From assembly GCF_954871325.1 (NCBI RefSeq), contig NC_088776.1:13950052-14014051 (forward strand): a stretch of 64,000 bases of DNA, in the 5' to 3' direction. The stretch is from Gordionus sp. m RMFG-2023 (taxonomy: Eukaryota > Nematomorpha > Gordioida > Chordodea > Parachordodidae). Of this stretch, positions 11,461 through 25,900 are shown in pieces; the stretch's first letter is position 1; each line of letters opens with the position of its first letter. Position numbers and translations under genes: made by a program. The notes under the pieces were generated by a model. It ran no database searches. It saw nothing but the letters and a program-made list of their open reading frames with translations, and had not been told where the DNA came from.

Positions 11461-12739
11461 TTAAAGATTCAGGTCGGCAAAAAATATTATAGTTAAAATA
11501 AAATATATAATTTTAAAATCAAATTATTTTTTACAAAGCCAAAAAAAGAGATTAAATTAATTTCTCTTTCAAATAATTATAAAATGATCAAAGCTTTAAA
11601 AAATCGAACTGAGCTTAAAATTGTAAATAACTAGACTTAGTCAAAGATAATTTTATTTAGAAATTTGGAAGGAACTTGAATTAAATATTTTAAACAATTA
11701 TTACATTTAAAATAATTCTATTGTTGCAAGAAGTTGATTCCGTATGACAAGAGCATTGATTATTTTTGAAATATGCATTCAAACAAATTTGCTTATATTT
11801 TGCATATCAAATTTTATTTATTATAGGTGCAAACATTTTCTTACTGGGGACTTTGTTTAATATTTTTTTTATTCGTAAATTATAAAAAAAAGCGAAATAC
11901 TTATATTTTTTTTAAATATTGGTAATAACTAATAAGCATATCTGGTGAGTTCATCGTCCAAATAACTAGAGATAAATCAACACTGAATAATTTGTTTAAA
12001 GAAAATTTTTAAGGGCGGGCAATAAAAATTTAAGGTTTTTAAAACCGAAATCGCATTTGTAATGAACTTTACTCTAGATCCATTTGAGCTAGATCTAAAT
12101 TATCGATTTAAACTCGACTCCATATAATAGCCATCATCTCTTAACTATATGAATAATCAATTGTGCATAGTAATGAATGTAAGAAAAATAATGCAGTATA
12201 ATATGTTATATTTTTTATTAGTTTTGAAAGTTTCAAATGTTTTTAAGGTTATAAATCATAAATAGATTTTCGATATTTAATTTTTCTTTGTAATTTCTAT
12301 GTAAGCATTTTTTTTATTAAAAGTTAGTAGTGAGGCAAATTCTTTGCCAGTGGAATATTACGTATCCTATTCCTATATATATCTAATTTACAATTCATAA
12401 TCAGAAATCCTTATCTAAAACTTAGTCAAATAAGAAAACTTTTTAAAAAATTTGTGGTTCAAATCTGAACTTATAAAAGTAAATGAATAGGGTTAAACCT
12501 CATGATTTTATGCATATAAAACGACATATTATTCATCTGTCAAATTAATTCTTTCTATAGATCTAATTTACTCAAGATAATCTTAAAGTCATTTATTTTT
12601 TGATCCACAGTTCATTTAAAGTTCTGTTCCTTTTTGATCATATTATATTTTTCAGAACGTTTCGAGCTTCGGCAGTTATTAAAATAGGTATGCTGACTTC
12701 AAAAATAAAATTATATAAATGATTAATGTTAAAATGATC
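11461..12739. other. AT-rich intergenic stretch
   Basis: No exon, repeat end or RNA gene was recognised. Confidence 0.35.
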
Positions 12740-13085
12740 AGAAAAGTCCATTTAGAAGCAACCAAGAGTTTTGAATCGTAAAATTGACCCAGACCCGAAC
12801 ATGAATAGTCAAGTCGTAAAAATCGAACACCAGACCTAAGAACAAGTCGAAAATCGAGTGACATTAGACCCGTTAAGCAAATCCAAGCAATACTATTTAC
12901 TTTTTACTATACTAAACCGAGCCCAGAATTATGGGTTTACATATTGGGGGTTCTCGGGTGTGCTCAATTCTTGGGTATGGATTGATTTTACTAGACTCGT
13001 GCTCGGGTCAATTTCTGCTCAAGGTTGGGTTAATTTCTCTAACCCTCATTCGAGCTTGGAGTTATATATTTTGGTTCCAAATTCT
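12740..13085. repeat. Degenerate short-motif patch (CGGGTCAATT / GACCCGAAC words)
   Basis: Words such as GACCCAGACCCGAAC, CTCGGGTC and GTTGGGTTAATT recur across the stretch. Open frames on both strands are by-products of the skewed composition. It resembles the other GC-rich patches in kind. Confidence 0.35.
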
Positions 13086-13581
13086 GCATAAATATTTTTT
13101 TTAAAGTTATTTTAGCAGTTTTTATAGCTTCCTTAATGTTTGGAACGTTTACCAAATTTTTAAATCATGCATCGTTCCTCTAAAATCTAACATGTTCGAT
13201 AAATTTGTATAAAAAATGTTCAACGCAGATTTTATGCCTGAACAGATCCTATATTTATTTATGACAGACCTAACTTGAAATTATTCTGATCTCATATACA
13301 CCTTTTTTGCTCAATTGATAAAATAAGCATAATATTTATTTATTTTAATTCAAATTAAATATTTATAAATGTCTTTCATGTAATATATTGAATATATAAT
13401 ATCAGGAGCATTCTAGTCGTTCATATTGTTGAGTTACGGGTTTCCCATTGTTGAGTTGTTATTACGTTAAATTTTAACCTATTGAGGAATTTAAAAAAAA
13501 TGAATAAAAAAAATCAATTAAAATAAGCTTCAAACATCTCAATCTCAGCAACGTATAAAAAATTAAACATTGACATTCACT

Positions 13582-13910
13582 TTAATTCCTTTGTCCTCTC
13601 CTATTACTGTTATTGCCTCGTCTTCTAGATGCAACACCATTTGCTGGCATATTATTCCTTGATCTACTAATTGTGCTCCTGGTACCTATATTTCCCCTAC
13701 TCCTTGATGAATTATTCCTGGTGCGGATCCTGGCGTTGACGTTAGGACGAGGTGTGGGATGAAATGAATAGTCGTCTAGATTTATTTCTTCAGCACTGAA
13801 CAATGAATTCTGGGAATCGATATCCGAGAAACCACTACGCATAGGGAATAACGGGATATCCATATCTTCGGACGAATCGCTTTGAGTTGATACATCGTTT
13901 ATATCAATTT
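13582..13910 (-). CDS. RNF8-like exon 12 (C-terminal tail)
   Basis: Starts after attag with two bases completing a Glu codon. It reads IDINDVSTQSDSSEDMDIP, then an Arg/Asn/Ser-rich end with SRSRNN and SRRRGNNSNRRGQRN before TAA. The acidic Ser stretch looks like a phosphorylation target; that is inference. Confidence 0.75.
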
Positions 13911-16900
13911 CTAATGATATTTCAAAAAAAGGTATCACATCATTGTAAAATTTATTATATCAGTGATAACTAACTGAAGTTATTGGGTAATGAGAAACGT
14001 TCATCAAATGGTAAAAAATCTTTTAGATTGAAAAATTCTTTCAATAAAATTGTTTGTAAATAACACCAAAATTTCAATTTTTGAGTTGCCGAAATCTACT
14101 GAGAATCAATATAAAAAAGTTTGCCAGAAGGAGGCCCATTAAAAAATTCAAATAATTTGAAAACTTGTTTTTAGATAGCAATAATGTATAATTTTAAAAA
14201 ATTTATCGAAATTTTATTGTATAAATATTTTATTAATATGAAATAGTGGAGTATATTTGTTAATTTTCAGTTTATGTACACCATATTAAAACATCTTATA
14301 ATATTACCTGCCTTTTTATAAATTTTATACTGAAATTCATATTTCAAACCCTAAGTATAAATTAATAAATAAAAATATAAAACCTTTTTTTAAATAAATT
14401 TAATTTGTTATAAATGATAAAATTAATAATTATCGATAATATAATGACTTGGATGCACTAAATTGACCTTGATAATCAAGTTAGAAAGTTATCCCCAAAA
14501 ATAGGAGTCATTTAGGAACAATATGAATACAGTACAAATCGTGAAAATACTGCTTGAATCATTGCAAAAGCATTATAAATTGTATAGAAAGAAGAATATC
14601 ACCTCTTACCAATCATTAATAATCGTTCCATTCACACGTGAATAAAGAGTGTTACAGTAAAATTGATCTTTATTAATTTTTTTGTCTATAAAAACCAATT
14701 TTATAAATTCAAAGAATCAAAGGATTATAATTTCATAAATTTTAGACCTTATAACTTAAATAAATATACTTTCAGGTAAAATATTCATATTTTATTTTTC
14801 GGATTAAAAATAAAATTTAAAAAACCTTCTATATCACTGTTAATCCATATACTATTTCTGACATCACCATTATCTGGAATGCTCCTCAAATTCCTTCTCC
14901 TTCTAACGATGATGTCGCTATCGTTGTCTATGTCGTCTATCAATATTTCTTGTAAATCTCTTCTTGGCGGATTAGTGGGCCTGGGTATATTCGTAATAGA
15001 GTTTATTTCCGCGGGAGTAGTTGCTAAATTGGTCGAAGATCTAAGGCCGGATCTTGCAACTTGATGTTAAAAAATAAACAAATTTGTGTTAAAATGAAGG
15101 ATAATTTAAATGTGCGGGGAGGGAGAGGGTAGGTGAGTACTTGGACATTGAATAATAAAAACTAAATTTCTACTTCAGAAGTATTTTTTAGCTTATAATT
15201 AAAAAATAATTATGTGCTCTCAAAATAAAAATATGAATGAACTGGATAAAAATTGATTTTGCATTGAATGCTAAGAGGACAACTTTTTTAAAGTGAAATT
15301 AGCCAATTATTACTTGGCCGAAGGTTTCCTCATTGTCCAACAAATATTTTATGTAAAATATTTTTAAATTGGGTATATTATAACTAATTCGATTTTTTTA
15401 AAAAATATAGAAATTGGTAGTAATTTCAAATAGCTCGATTTGAGCCAAAATGGCTAACTCAGGTTGAAGATTTTGGGTAAGTATTAATATTTTTAGAAAA
15501 TGGGGAAGGATTTATTTTACATTATATCAGTTTTAAACAATTTATGATGATCTTTTATAACTGGCAAACATCAATTGCATTACCAAAATTTCTTAAAAAG
15601 AATGAATTCATTATAATAATATTTTTTAAAAAACCTCCTCGGTTGTTACGTGAGCCTCTATTTCTGACAGAAGCAGCTGATGTTGAAGCTACATTCGGAT
15701 TAGGGTTAATAATACTACCTCGTCTTATCGACTATTTTTAAGAGCGAAATAAATTTTAAAAAATTGATAACAAATCATTTTAAAATGAAAGAGAGGGAAA
15801 TGTAATTGATTTTAATAATAAGGGTTATGGCAATGAACTTGGAAAATATAATTTATTGGGGGGGGGGGGGGGTAAAACAACTTACGCATCATACTAAAAT
15901 AAAAATGTTAATTTTAAATTTTTTTAAAAATCTACTTATATTGGGAAATAAAAAATAACCAGGGCTGTGAACTAGAGATCTGCAAAGTTAGGTGCAGCCC
16001 GAATGGGCTTCGGGCCGGACTTGGGCCTAATTCTAATTAATAATCGGGTTTGGGCCAGGCCCAATATTTTTTAAAAATTTGAGGAGGTTCGTGTCAGCCT
16101 TGGAAATTTTTCTAAATATATCTAAATTTATCAATTTTATATTGAATTTTTTATGTAAAATAAGAAATTTTGATTTTATCTATTGAAATTAAAAGCCATA
16201 TAACAATGTCTTTTATTTTGACTAATTATAAAAATTAATTTCTATATTTAAATAAATTCTGGCCGGGCCTGTAAATTTTTATAAAAAAAATTTCGGGTTC
16301 GGGCTGGCATAACTTTTTAAAAAATATTCGGGTTCAAGCCGAGCCTGCAAAACTTTTTTTAAAAAAATTAGGGCCGGGTCGGGCTTGAAAAATTAGCCTC
16401 ATTCCAGATCACTATTGCGAACCCTCCAAGAGTTCCGGTTCGGGTTCAGTGAAACCTCTCTGAAGCATTTGGCGTCCATAAAAATTTTTAAATTTAAATA
16501 AAATGGCTACAATATAAAAAACAATTTTACGAAAAATGTTTTTAATATTGAAAATAACAATTCGTTCGGCGTATAATAAGTAGTTAACAATTATGTTTTA
16601 AATATTTAATATATTTTTAGTGTTATTAAACGGCTCAGCCGATTTTTTAAAACGGCTAACTCAATATTTTATAGAGAAAAATATTACGCAGCCTGCCCAA
16701 TTCGCTCATAGATGGCACAAAGGTCTAGACATTTATTAGCGAAATCTCAAGACTTGGGCTATATTTTTCTGGCCAAATTATTTAGTTTGGATTTTTTTAA
16801 ATGGCTCAAAACGAGCCGTTTAACAAGATTAAATATTTTACGTTATTTTTTCAATATATAACTTTTAATACTGGTCAAATTTTTTTTTAAAAGTTCGTGG

Positions 16901-19900
16901 ATCTGGTTCAGTTAAATAACAGGGTTCGGGTTCACCCTGGAAATAAGTAATTAATTGTAAATACCGATTAAAAACGTTTAATTAAGGGTTCGGAAACCGA
17001 AAAAAAAATCACAATTTTATTTCAAAATAATTTTGGGTTTCATTTTTCAATTCTCTTTAGTATGGTTAAGTTAAAAAAAATAAAAAGGATTAAATTAGAG
17101 TATAAATAAAATAAACGCGTCTTCTAGCTCTTCGGGAAGGTCTGTTAATTTGATTAAAGATCCCGTAGATATCATTAAGCACACTGTTTTGGCGTCTCCT
17201 ATTATTCCTTGTGCCTGAATTTTGTAAAAGCATCCAATCTGGAATTTCATCATTGTCGAACCCAGTGGTAGTGGAAGAGTGCGTGGGAATTACGCTGCTA
17301 CTGTTGTAAGTATTAGTCAAAAAATCCAGGTAAGTGGAGAGGAAAGATCCATTGCCTGAATTATTAGGTTGGGGTTGGCGAGTACCTGGATATTTGTGTT
17401 TATAAATAAAAAATCCTTTTTAAAATTTTAAAAATTGATTCTAGATGTCTAAAAAAATTAATTTAAAGTTAATGGTTACTTCAAAAAAGATCTCTGTAGA
17501 ATTTTAGTTATTTTATCTCATTGATGAATCCATCATATATAGGTTTATAATTTTTAAAATCGTTAAATCTGGATAAAATTTTCGGACGATCATCTCAAAA
17601 ATGAATGAAACATGTTATTATTTATGTTGTAAATCATAACAAAAAATTTTAGATCGATATTAGAACACTATATCATATTTTAAAATTTTATATACAAACT
17701 ATTATAATAAATACCTCTTGCTTCATTTGGTGCTTATTAATAGAATTACCCGAGGCGATAATTTTTATCTGTCGCTGTTATGGGATCCTATCGTTATTAT
17801 TTGATTAATGACCGACTGCTTATCTGATTTCATCAATTGTGGGGTAAAAGAAGTAGATGGTTCATGCGAATGTAAAAAAGAAATATATATCTCCTCGAAA
17901 ATTTTATTCATTTTTATTACTTTGGCTAACCACATATAATCGTCAAAAATACACGTGATCAGTTAATTTTATTTACAACCATGGTTTGGCCAGATCTTTT
18001 TTCTAAACAAGTGTTTATGACATTTTTGGTGGTTAGTTAGAGTCACAGTACAAAAAAAAAGAGAGAAATTACTGTGAGATATATATTTCTTTTTTTTACA
18101 TCCCCATGGACCATCACATCCTTTTTTCCTTACCTACAAGTGACATCAAATAAGGATAGTAGATCCATAACAGAAATAGGGTATACCTACAAATTATTGT
18201 CTCATAAAATTCTATTAATAGGCGCAAAATGGAATATGATAACGATAAGAGATTTTTTAAATAATAGTTTGTATTATGGGCTGTTACATATCGCCCCAGA
18301 CATCATATTTGTCATACTTAATGATAATTTTTTATTTTAATACTAATACATATTTATATTAAATATATAATGATTTTAAATATAAGGATATCTATTTATA
18401 TTTTATTATTTATAAAAATTTAAATAAAGATAAAAACGCTTCTTTGATAAAACAGTTAAATATAAAGGTAATAAACATTCCTAGCATCAACACCCAAAAA
18501 ATCCCTTCTCAACATTGTTAATTTTTTTTAGTTTATATCGGAAATAAGAAACACTTGAAATATTTTGCAATGTAAAATTCTAAGGGCTATAAATTGATAT
18601 ATAATTTGTAACTCTATCTTAAGTATTTAAAAAAAAACAAGATTTAATGGATTTTTGACATTGAAGGAGTATATCTTTGGATCTGGTTAAGCTAGCGTTC
18701 TGAAATTTTGATTTACTAAAATATACAGCACAGATAACTATCATGCTTCGTTAATTTTAGAGATGGACGTCCGAAAAAATTATTTTTTAGGTCAATTTGA
18801 CACCTTATTATATTCAAAAATGATAGTTGTAACGATTTCTCGTACTACCCAAGGGGGGGGGGGGTCTTCCTGTGCTATATATGAGAATAGATTTATATTA
18901 ACATAAACAGCTCAACGTATTTTTTTCAATAAAAAAATTTGAATAATTATTATTATTTTCCTTTTATATTTATCAGAGACCCGCAGGCCCAGCCTGGGTA
19001 CATAGGCCAGATTTTATTTTTTTAAATACCTGGGTCGGACTGTATATTAAAACCAAATATTTTAAATCATCATTTTTAGCTATAAATCGGGCGGGGCAGG
19101 AAAATACAAAACCTCGGATGGGTCGAAAAAAATCTCTGATATTTATAAAGATGTACCGATATTCACAGCATCGGCCGTTACTTTAAATTTTAACCGATAT
19201 CGTCTTAGTATTTGTAATGCTGATTTAAAAAATCATATTTATAAAATAAATGGTACATAGATGTGGTTATGTTTCCACTTTGTTATTTCTTATTCAGGTT
19301 TTTTAAAGTAAAATATAGAAATTCTCAACTTGTTTTTATCTTCCTTTTTTGTTTGGTTTTTATTTTTAAAAGTTTAAAAATAATTTAAATAATTATGGGT
19401 CAATTAAAAAAATAAAAAATATGTTGCGTTTAAAAAAAAATAAGTATTTACTTATAAAAAGATGACGAACCGACCTTTATGAATTTTTTAACTGAAAAAA
19501 ACGATTATAAGCTTACAAAAATAACCGAAAATAAAATAAACTGTGTTTGATTTGAATCGTTACATATAACGGTTCGACTCTATAATTCAAACTTTTTTTA
19601 AAAACAATTATATAATATGAATGCTTTCTGGTATCACAATCTTCAGTAAAGGGCATATTTTAAAATATTAGATTTAATATCATTAATTGCATTGATTCGA
19701 AAAGACTCATGTTTTAAATAATATTTCTTTTCATTTGTTTAGCAGTTTTATTTTACGTAATAGAATCATAAATATTATATTTTTTTAAATAGCAAACTAT
19801 TTCGGTTTCTGGAAGTAGTCGCGGCTAAATTTTTGCCCTTTAATTTATCCTCCCGCGATTTTTTAAGCTCCTTCCTTTTTTCGTTCCATTCTTTACTAAG

Positions 19901-22900
19901 CATCTTGTCACCAAGATTGTCCAAATAATTATCTAAAGCCAGGACCCTGCATTTGCTATAGTATCCTTCCCGACATACTGGGCATTCCCTTTTTGTTTGG
20001 AGCCAGGTGTCAAGGCATGAGCAGCAAAAGATATGGGAGCAATTTATGGCAGTAGCCTTTTATTTAATTTTAAGATTTTATAGCAAAAAATAGTATATTC
20101 ATATATAGAATAAGGAGATTTTTACAAAGATCTAAACATAATATATTTAAAGAAAAATATTCAAGAATAATGAATCGATTATAGGACCGTCGGGTATGGT
20201 TAGGTCTGGCTTGATTTTTAATTTACCAAAAAAAATTAAAGCGTTGTAATTTATCTTTTTTGCAAAATATTATCTTTAATATAGGCACAGTTATCCTAGA
20301 TATCGTTATCTCGACTTGAGCATCAAAAAAATTATAATTTTAATTTTTTAGACATTTTTATAGACAGAAGAAAAGGTAATCCCTCTTCTCAAAATAAATT
20401 CTACAGCGGGGTAGAGAGATATATTATAATTCGAGTCAGTCCTGAACAAATTAGAAATCCTTTTAAAAAACGAAAAGGTGCCTGAATAATTTAAGGTCTC
20501 CATTAGGGAAAGTAAAGATTTTTTTGCCAGAAAACGATGAAATAATTTTATTTATTTTCCAACCTTGATTAGCGTTTCTTGACAAATAACGCATTGAAAA
20601 TCGTTTTCAATCAAACTTGTAATTTTTCGCCTCATTTCCTCATTATCGGGATTTATCGAGGTTTCAAAATTTTTGAGAAATTCCAACCTCTCATGCTCGC
20701 ATTGCGACAAATTTATCTCGAGCTGGATCTTGTTGGCCATGAGCTCTTCCATTTCTTTGCGCTTTTGGTCTAAAAATTATAATAGATATACAGGAAACAT
20801 TTAAAATCTTAAAAATCCGTTTTTGCATGCTCATTGAATTGGGACATAAAGTTATATAATCCCTTCCCGCTAAAATAAATACCCATTAAGGTCCAAAATA
20901 AATAATTAAAAATTTAGCATTATTCAAAAAATAATAATAATATTGGCTAATATTTATATTTAATTTATAGAAATACATCTCAACTTGTAAATTGTAATAT
21001 ATATTTTTTTTTTCAAAACCCAAATCCACGCAAGATTGGGATAACTGTTCGTTCAACCGACTCATCTCTTCTTTCATAATACTTCCCTCGTTCTTAATCG
21101 CCGTCAAGCTTTTGGTTAAATCTCCCTGAACTTCTAATAACTTGACGATTTCTACCTCCTTGGCTGTGAGATTTATCTGGTAGTCTTTATTAATCTTGGT
21201 TTTGTATTCCAATCTTTCTGTCTCGATCAATTTCTATTATATATTTTTTTAAATAATTATATCTCCTTTTAATCTATGTGTAATAAAGCTAAATAACGAG
21301 CTTGTCTTAGTTTGTCTTATTTCTGTTTGGTCCGGACTAAAACATTTGAACTAGGACACTCTATTTTGTTTTTTTTTAAGTGTGTATATTAAATAAATAT
21401 TTTGGCCTGGAAAGAGTCACAAAGACACTTTACCTACTTAAATCTAAATAGCCTCTTTCATTTTAGGGCTGTCTAGGAGGAAGCGATAATGTGACGGCTA
21501 AATAGACTACTGTTTAAAAATAAGACGAACCAGAACATAATCTTAAAAATTTAATCAAATTTTGGGTTAATTATAATTTGCGAACATTTGTGAAATAATA
21601 AATAAGGACTTTATTTATAAGTTTAATGACAACGATCAAAATATTAATTTAAAACATTTATTTTAAAAATAAGAATTATTTCATAATTTTTTTGGTATTT
21701 ATTAATAAATTAAAGCCCATAATCGTTAATTTGTTTTAAAAGATATAGTATTGCATTACTTTCTTGAGTAACGAATAGCGTTTTTAGGATTTGTAAAAAT
21801 ATGGAAAACAATTTTAAAAATTCCATATTATTTAATTAATTAAACATTAAGCTTAGTTTTAGAATCACATTCATATACCCAACAAAGTTTTTATTCTTTT
21901 TCCTTGGTAATCTTTTCTTTTCTTTCTTCCTTTCGATATTTACAACATAATCTTTTTCAAATTTTATCCGGAGTTAAGGTTATTTAAATTTATATTAAAT
22001 CACGGGTTGTGTGAATTTATAATATCTTATCTTTGCATTTAGGTCAGAGATACTCAAATAATTAACTCCTACTTATATTAACAATATATAAAAAAAGATA
22101 ACAATTTTTGCAATGAAGGATATTATTTAGGTTTTATGAAGAAAAAAAATTGAAATATTAATAAGTCCTCTCCATCCTCTGTGCTAATCGAATGAAGTGG
22201 TTAAACGGCTAACCCAACAAATATTATGTAAGCCTGCTTTACACATCTATTAAAAAATCTCGAGGCTTGCGTTATAGTATTTTCCCCAAAATCTTAATTT
22301 AAAATCGGTTAAAGCAAGCCGTTTAATAACACTGTGGTGTTTAGCACAAGGTCAGAATTTAAAATAATAAATTGCTAAAAATTAATAGAATAATGAGATA
22401 TATTTATAGAATAATTTAGTACGTTCGAGACACCGACAGCACTTTTTTTGTCTAACCAAGAAAAATATAATCCAAAAAAATATTCTTAAAATTTTTCCCA
22501 TCTTAATTTCTACAAAAATTATTTCTTTGATTTTTAATTTAAACCTGAATTTTAACGAAGCGCGTCTTATTATCGTTTTTTATTTTCTTGTACTAAACCT
22601 ATCTATCTCTCATATCGTCGGCCTAGAATTGGAGTGCTCCATTTGCGCAAATGTTTAAAATGAGAAAATCAACATTAAAGTTTAAAATCAAATATAGGAA
22701 AAGCTTGATGAACAATTTTGACAGAGTTATAACTTTGGAAAAAATTAATATTTTTTAATCTAGTTTTTATTTTTATATATATTTGGATTGGGTATAAATA
22801 AGTTATTATCCACTTCTAACTCAAAAATTTTGAAAATGTCGAGTGGAGCACTTATTAAATTCTAGACCGACTACATTCAAAAAATATAAAATATAAAACT

Positions 22901-25900
22901 TCATAAATTACATCAATTTTAATTTATTCATTCATAACTCATCGTCCATTTTGATTCAATATTTGATTGCATCCCCTTTCTCTATTATTATAGAATTTAT
23001 TCTAAAGAGCGTATAATTTATGAAATTCTCACATGATCCCAGTGTATAAGAATTCAATATATCTTGCATTGATCTCTTTAGTTTCACTCTAATAAGGCAG
23101 ATTTTAAATTGTTCTTATGGTATCCTGATAAATTTTGATTTAAATCAGAGGTCGATAGTGGCCATCCAAAATATTAATAAGTAATGTTATATAACTCTTT
23201 TAGTGGATTTCACAGTAAGGATGCCCTATCTTGCTGAATTAACCAAGAAATAATGCATGGATTATTGGATGAAGATGTTGATCTTATCTCATAAAAGAGT
23301 TTATTATGCCGTTTATAAAGGTCAGAATTCAAACACCTTTGAACTCATAAATCCTCATATCATTGTGCTCCCTGGATACTTAACATTTCGTTTTAAACAA
23401 TTAGCATTTAAGGTCTCATTCTTATTTTTTTATTACAGGAACCTTAGCATTACTGTAGTTCATTTTGAACGCAACGATATTCCATTGTTTAGGGTCCATT
23501 AACAATATTTTAGAGTCCATTGTAAACTCTCATTATTTTAAAATTCTCCTTAATAAATAGTGCTTGTTATATAGTCTAAATTTAAGATAGGTTAGGAGAA
23601 ATAATACAAATTATGCCTTATAAGACCTTTAATTATCAGTTAACAAAGATTAGATCTAGATGATCTATCAACTTTAGAAATAATATTTCGGATCTAATTC
23701 AATTTCGACCAAAAGTGGCGACTGAACTCTAATAATAATAACAAAATTAATTAATTTAATTTTGAAATTGATATTTTTGAATTTATTATAAATCCAATTC
23801 AGACACTGGTCGAAAAATATTTTAAATGTCTGTAACAGAGAGATAATATAAAAGAAATAACACTGAAAAATACTATTTAAGATCATAATGCAAATCGATT
23901 TTGCATGAATCGTGCATCGGTACAATTCGAGATATAAATATCAGAAACCTGCAGGAACCATTTGCAAGACCCAGCCCAGATTTTTATTTAAAAAATTATT
24001 TCGGTAGGTCCGGGTTTTATATTATCAGGCCCGGATTAAAATTTTTCAGATCCTGCCAAGATTTATTTTAAAATATATTTTATTTATTTTTAAGCCCGGC
24101 CGATGTATATTTTAAAAAAAATAAAATAAAGAAGGCCCGTGTACCCGGGTCGGTGTTAAACGGTTCTATAGAATCAAATAAGCAGCAAATAGGATAGGAT
24201 TTGCTGTATAAAAGTCGACTCCAAATACGAGAGGGTGATAAAATGTAAGTCACAACAAAATGTTTTAGAAAAGGTATTGATTCTATGGAAATTAGAAATA
24301 TGAATAGGATATTTAAAAAAATATATAAAAAGAAAATAAAAATAATTTTGAAAAATCATGGCATATTTGGCAACTGAGTTCCCAAAATGGAAGCAAAATT
24401 GTGTTTAAAAATGTCTGTTTGCATTTTTTGTAAAAGGAACAAAAGTTGGTTTGTTGGTAAAGTTTTCATTTTTTGCCTAGTTTTAAAATTTTATAGATTC
24501 TGTTCTGGTGAAAATTGTTCTTATGTTTAGAAAATATAGCTGTTGAATTAATTATATATTTTATTTTCGATTCTATTTATCTTATATTTTTGTATCACGG
24601 GAATGCAAAGAGACACAGGTGAAGTTCCAAAAAAGATTTTATGGCCAATTCATTGGGTTTCTAATTGCCTCCTCAGGTGATTTATTTGTAAATTTGAGGA
24701 TGTTTAGCATGTGAGCTACTCTGAAGCCCTGACTGATCTATAAAAGTTCTCAAGGCATAATATGGCAGCCTTAACTAAATGAACAATTAAGAATATTGAG
24801 TAAGAGCTAAATATTAGCTAATTCGGCTCAATCTTCAGGTGCTTTCCAGAGAAAATCAGTTAACTTAAGGCGTTATAATTTATTTGTTTCTTCCATTAAG
24901 GCGTTTTAATTAATATTAGTTTCTTCCAAATTTGAGCTGCTAACTTTTAAAAACTTCGAGACCAAAGCAATAATTTTTAGCTAAAAACTTGGTTTAGCCA
25001 GATAAAACTAGAGTATTTACCCAATTATAATTAGAAATAATAAATATACTAACACCATTTTCATTAATTTTATCAGCAAGGAAACCTGTTTTTAAGAAAT
25101 TAGTTATTAGAGATTTTTCAACAGGTAAATTGATTTTTTTAAATGTGCTTACCCCATTGTGTAATATATGGGTTGTCAGATGTATAACAGGAAAAAATTA
25201 TTTTTAAAGCTATTGGGGGTGTGATACCATTTTTTGGAGGATGACCTATTTAAAATATTAAATTTATGTGGGCCAATTACTGATCCAATATCATATTGAA
25301 TTTTGTATTCTATAAACATACTAATCGTTTTAATTTATAATGCATACATCAACTCATCTCATATACTATTTAATAGTACAACATCTATAATTTAACTATA
25401 CCCTAACATAAGTCATTTAAATATATAATAATTACCAGTTATAGTTTATATGCATGAATTTTAAAGTATAAAATATATTATTATTAATAAATCACTTATT
25501 TATCTAATAATATTAATTCATTTAAATAATAAACAATTATATTATGAAATTTGCAATTAATTTTTGGTTAAATATTGGATAGGATTGGAAAACTTTTATA
25601 ATATCGGGTAATAATCGATATTTTAAAAAAGATAAAATATCAGCTTGACTAAAGGCCACCTGGATTTTTTAAATCATACCATCTTACAGCCTTGGTTGGA
25701 TAGGTCAGGTTCCAGTCCTATAGGTCTATTATGATATATATATATTTCGAATATTTCGAATTAAAAATTTATCTCATTTTTTAATATTAAATTTGGAAAA
25801 GAAAAAATTTAATCATATATTACTAACTTTTCTTAAATTTGATTCTTTTGTCAGGACAGATATCAACTCATCTTTAGCCAATATTTCTGATTTCAATTGA

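Larger units (their letters stand above)
21241..25827. other. Intron 5 of RNF8-like gene (4.6 kb)
   Basis: Mostly AT-rich non-coding DNA holding one MITE (22197-22332) and one GC-rich patch (23940-24165). Open frames at 23257-23502 (+) and 24174-24359 (-) show no family signature. Confidence 0.6.

Noticed and set aside
14879-15064. Open frame (+) MLLKFLLLLTMMSLS-type, looks like a signal peptide
   Set aside because: It is the reverse complement of RNF8-like exon 11, whose minus-strand frame is phase-consistent with its neighbours.
18074-18340. 88-residue open frame (+) in intron 8 of the RNF8-like gene
   Set aside because: Hydrophobic, AT-driven composition, no domain and no supporting context; treated as chance.
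20579-20773. Open frame (+) opposite RNF8-like exon 7
   Set aside because: Antisense shadow of the coiled-coil/RING exon.
23257-23502. Open frame (+) in intron 5 of the RNF8-like gene
   Set aside because: Mixed-composition sequence without any recognisable domain, no flanking exon partners and no splice context; not enough to call a gene or a named transposon.
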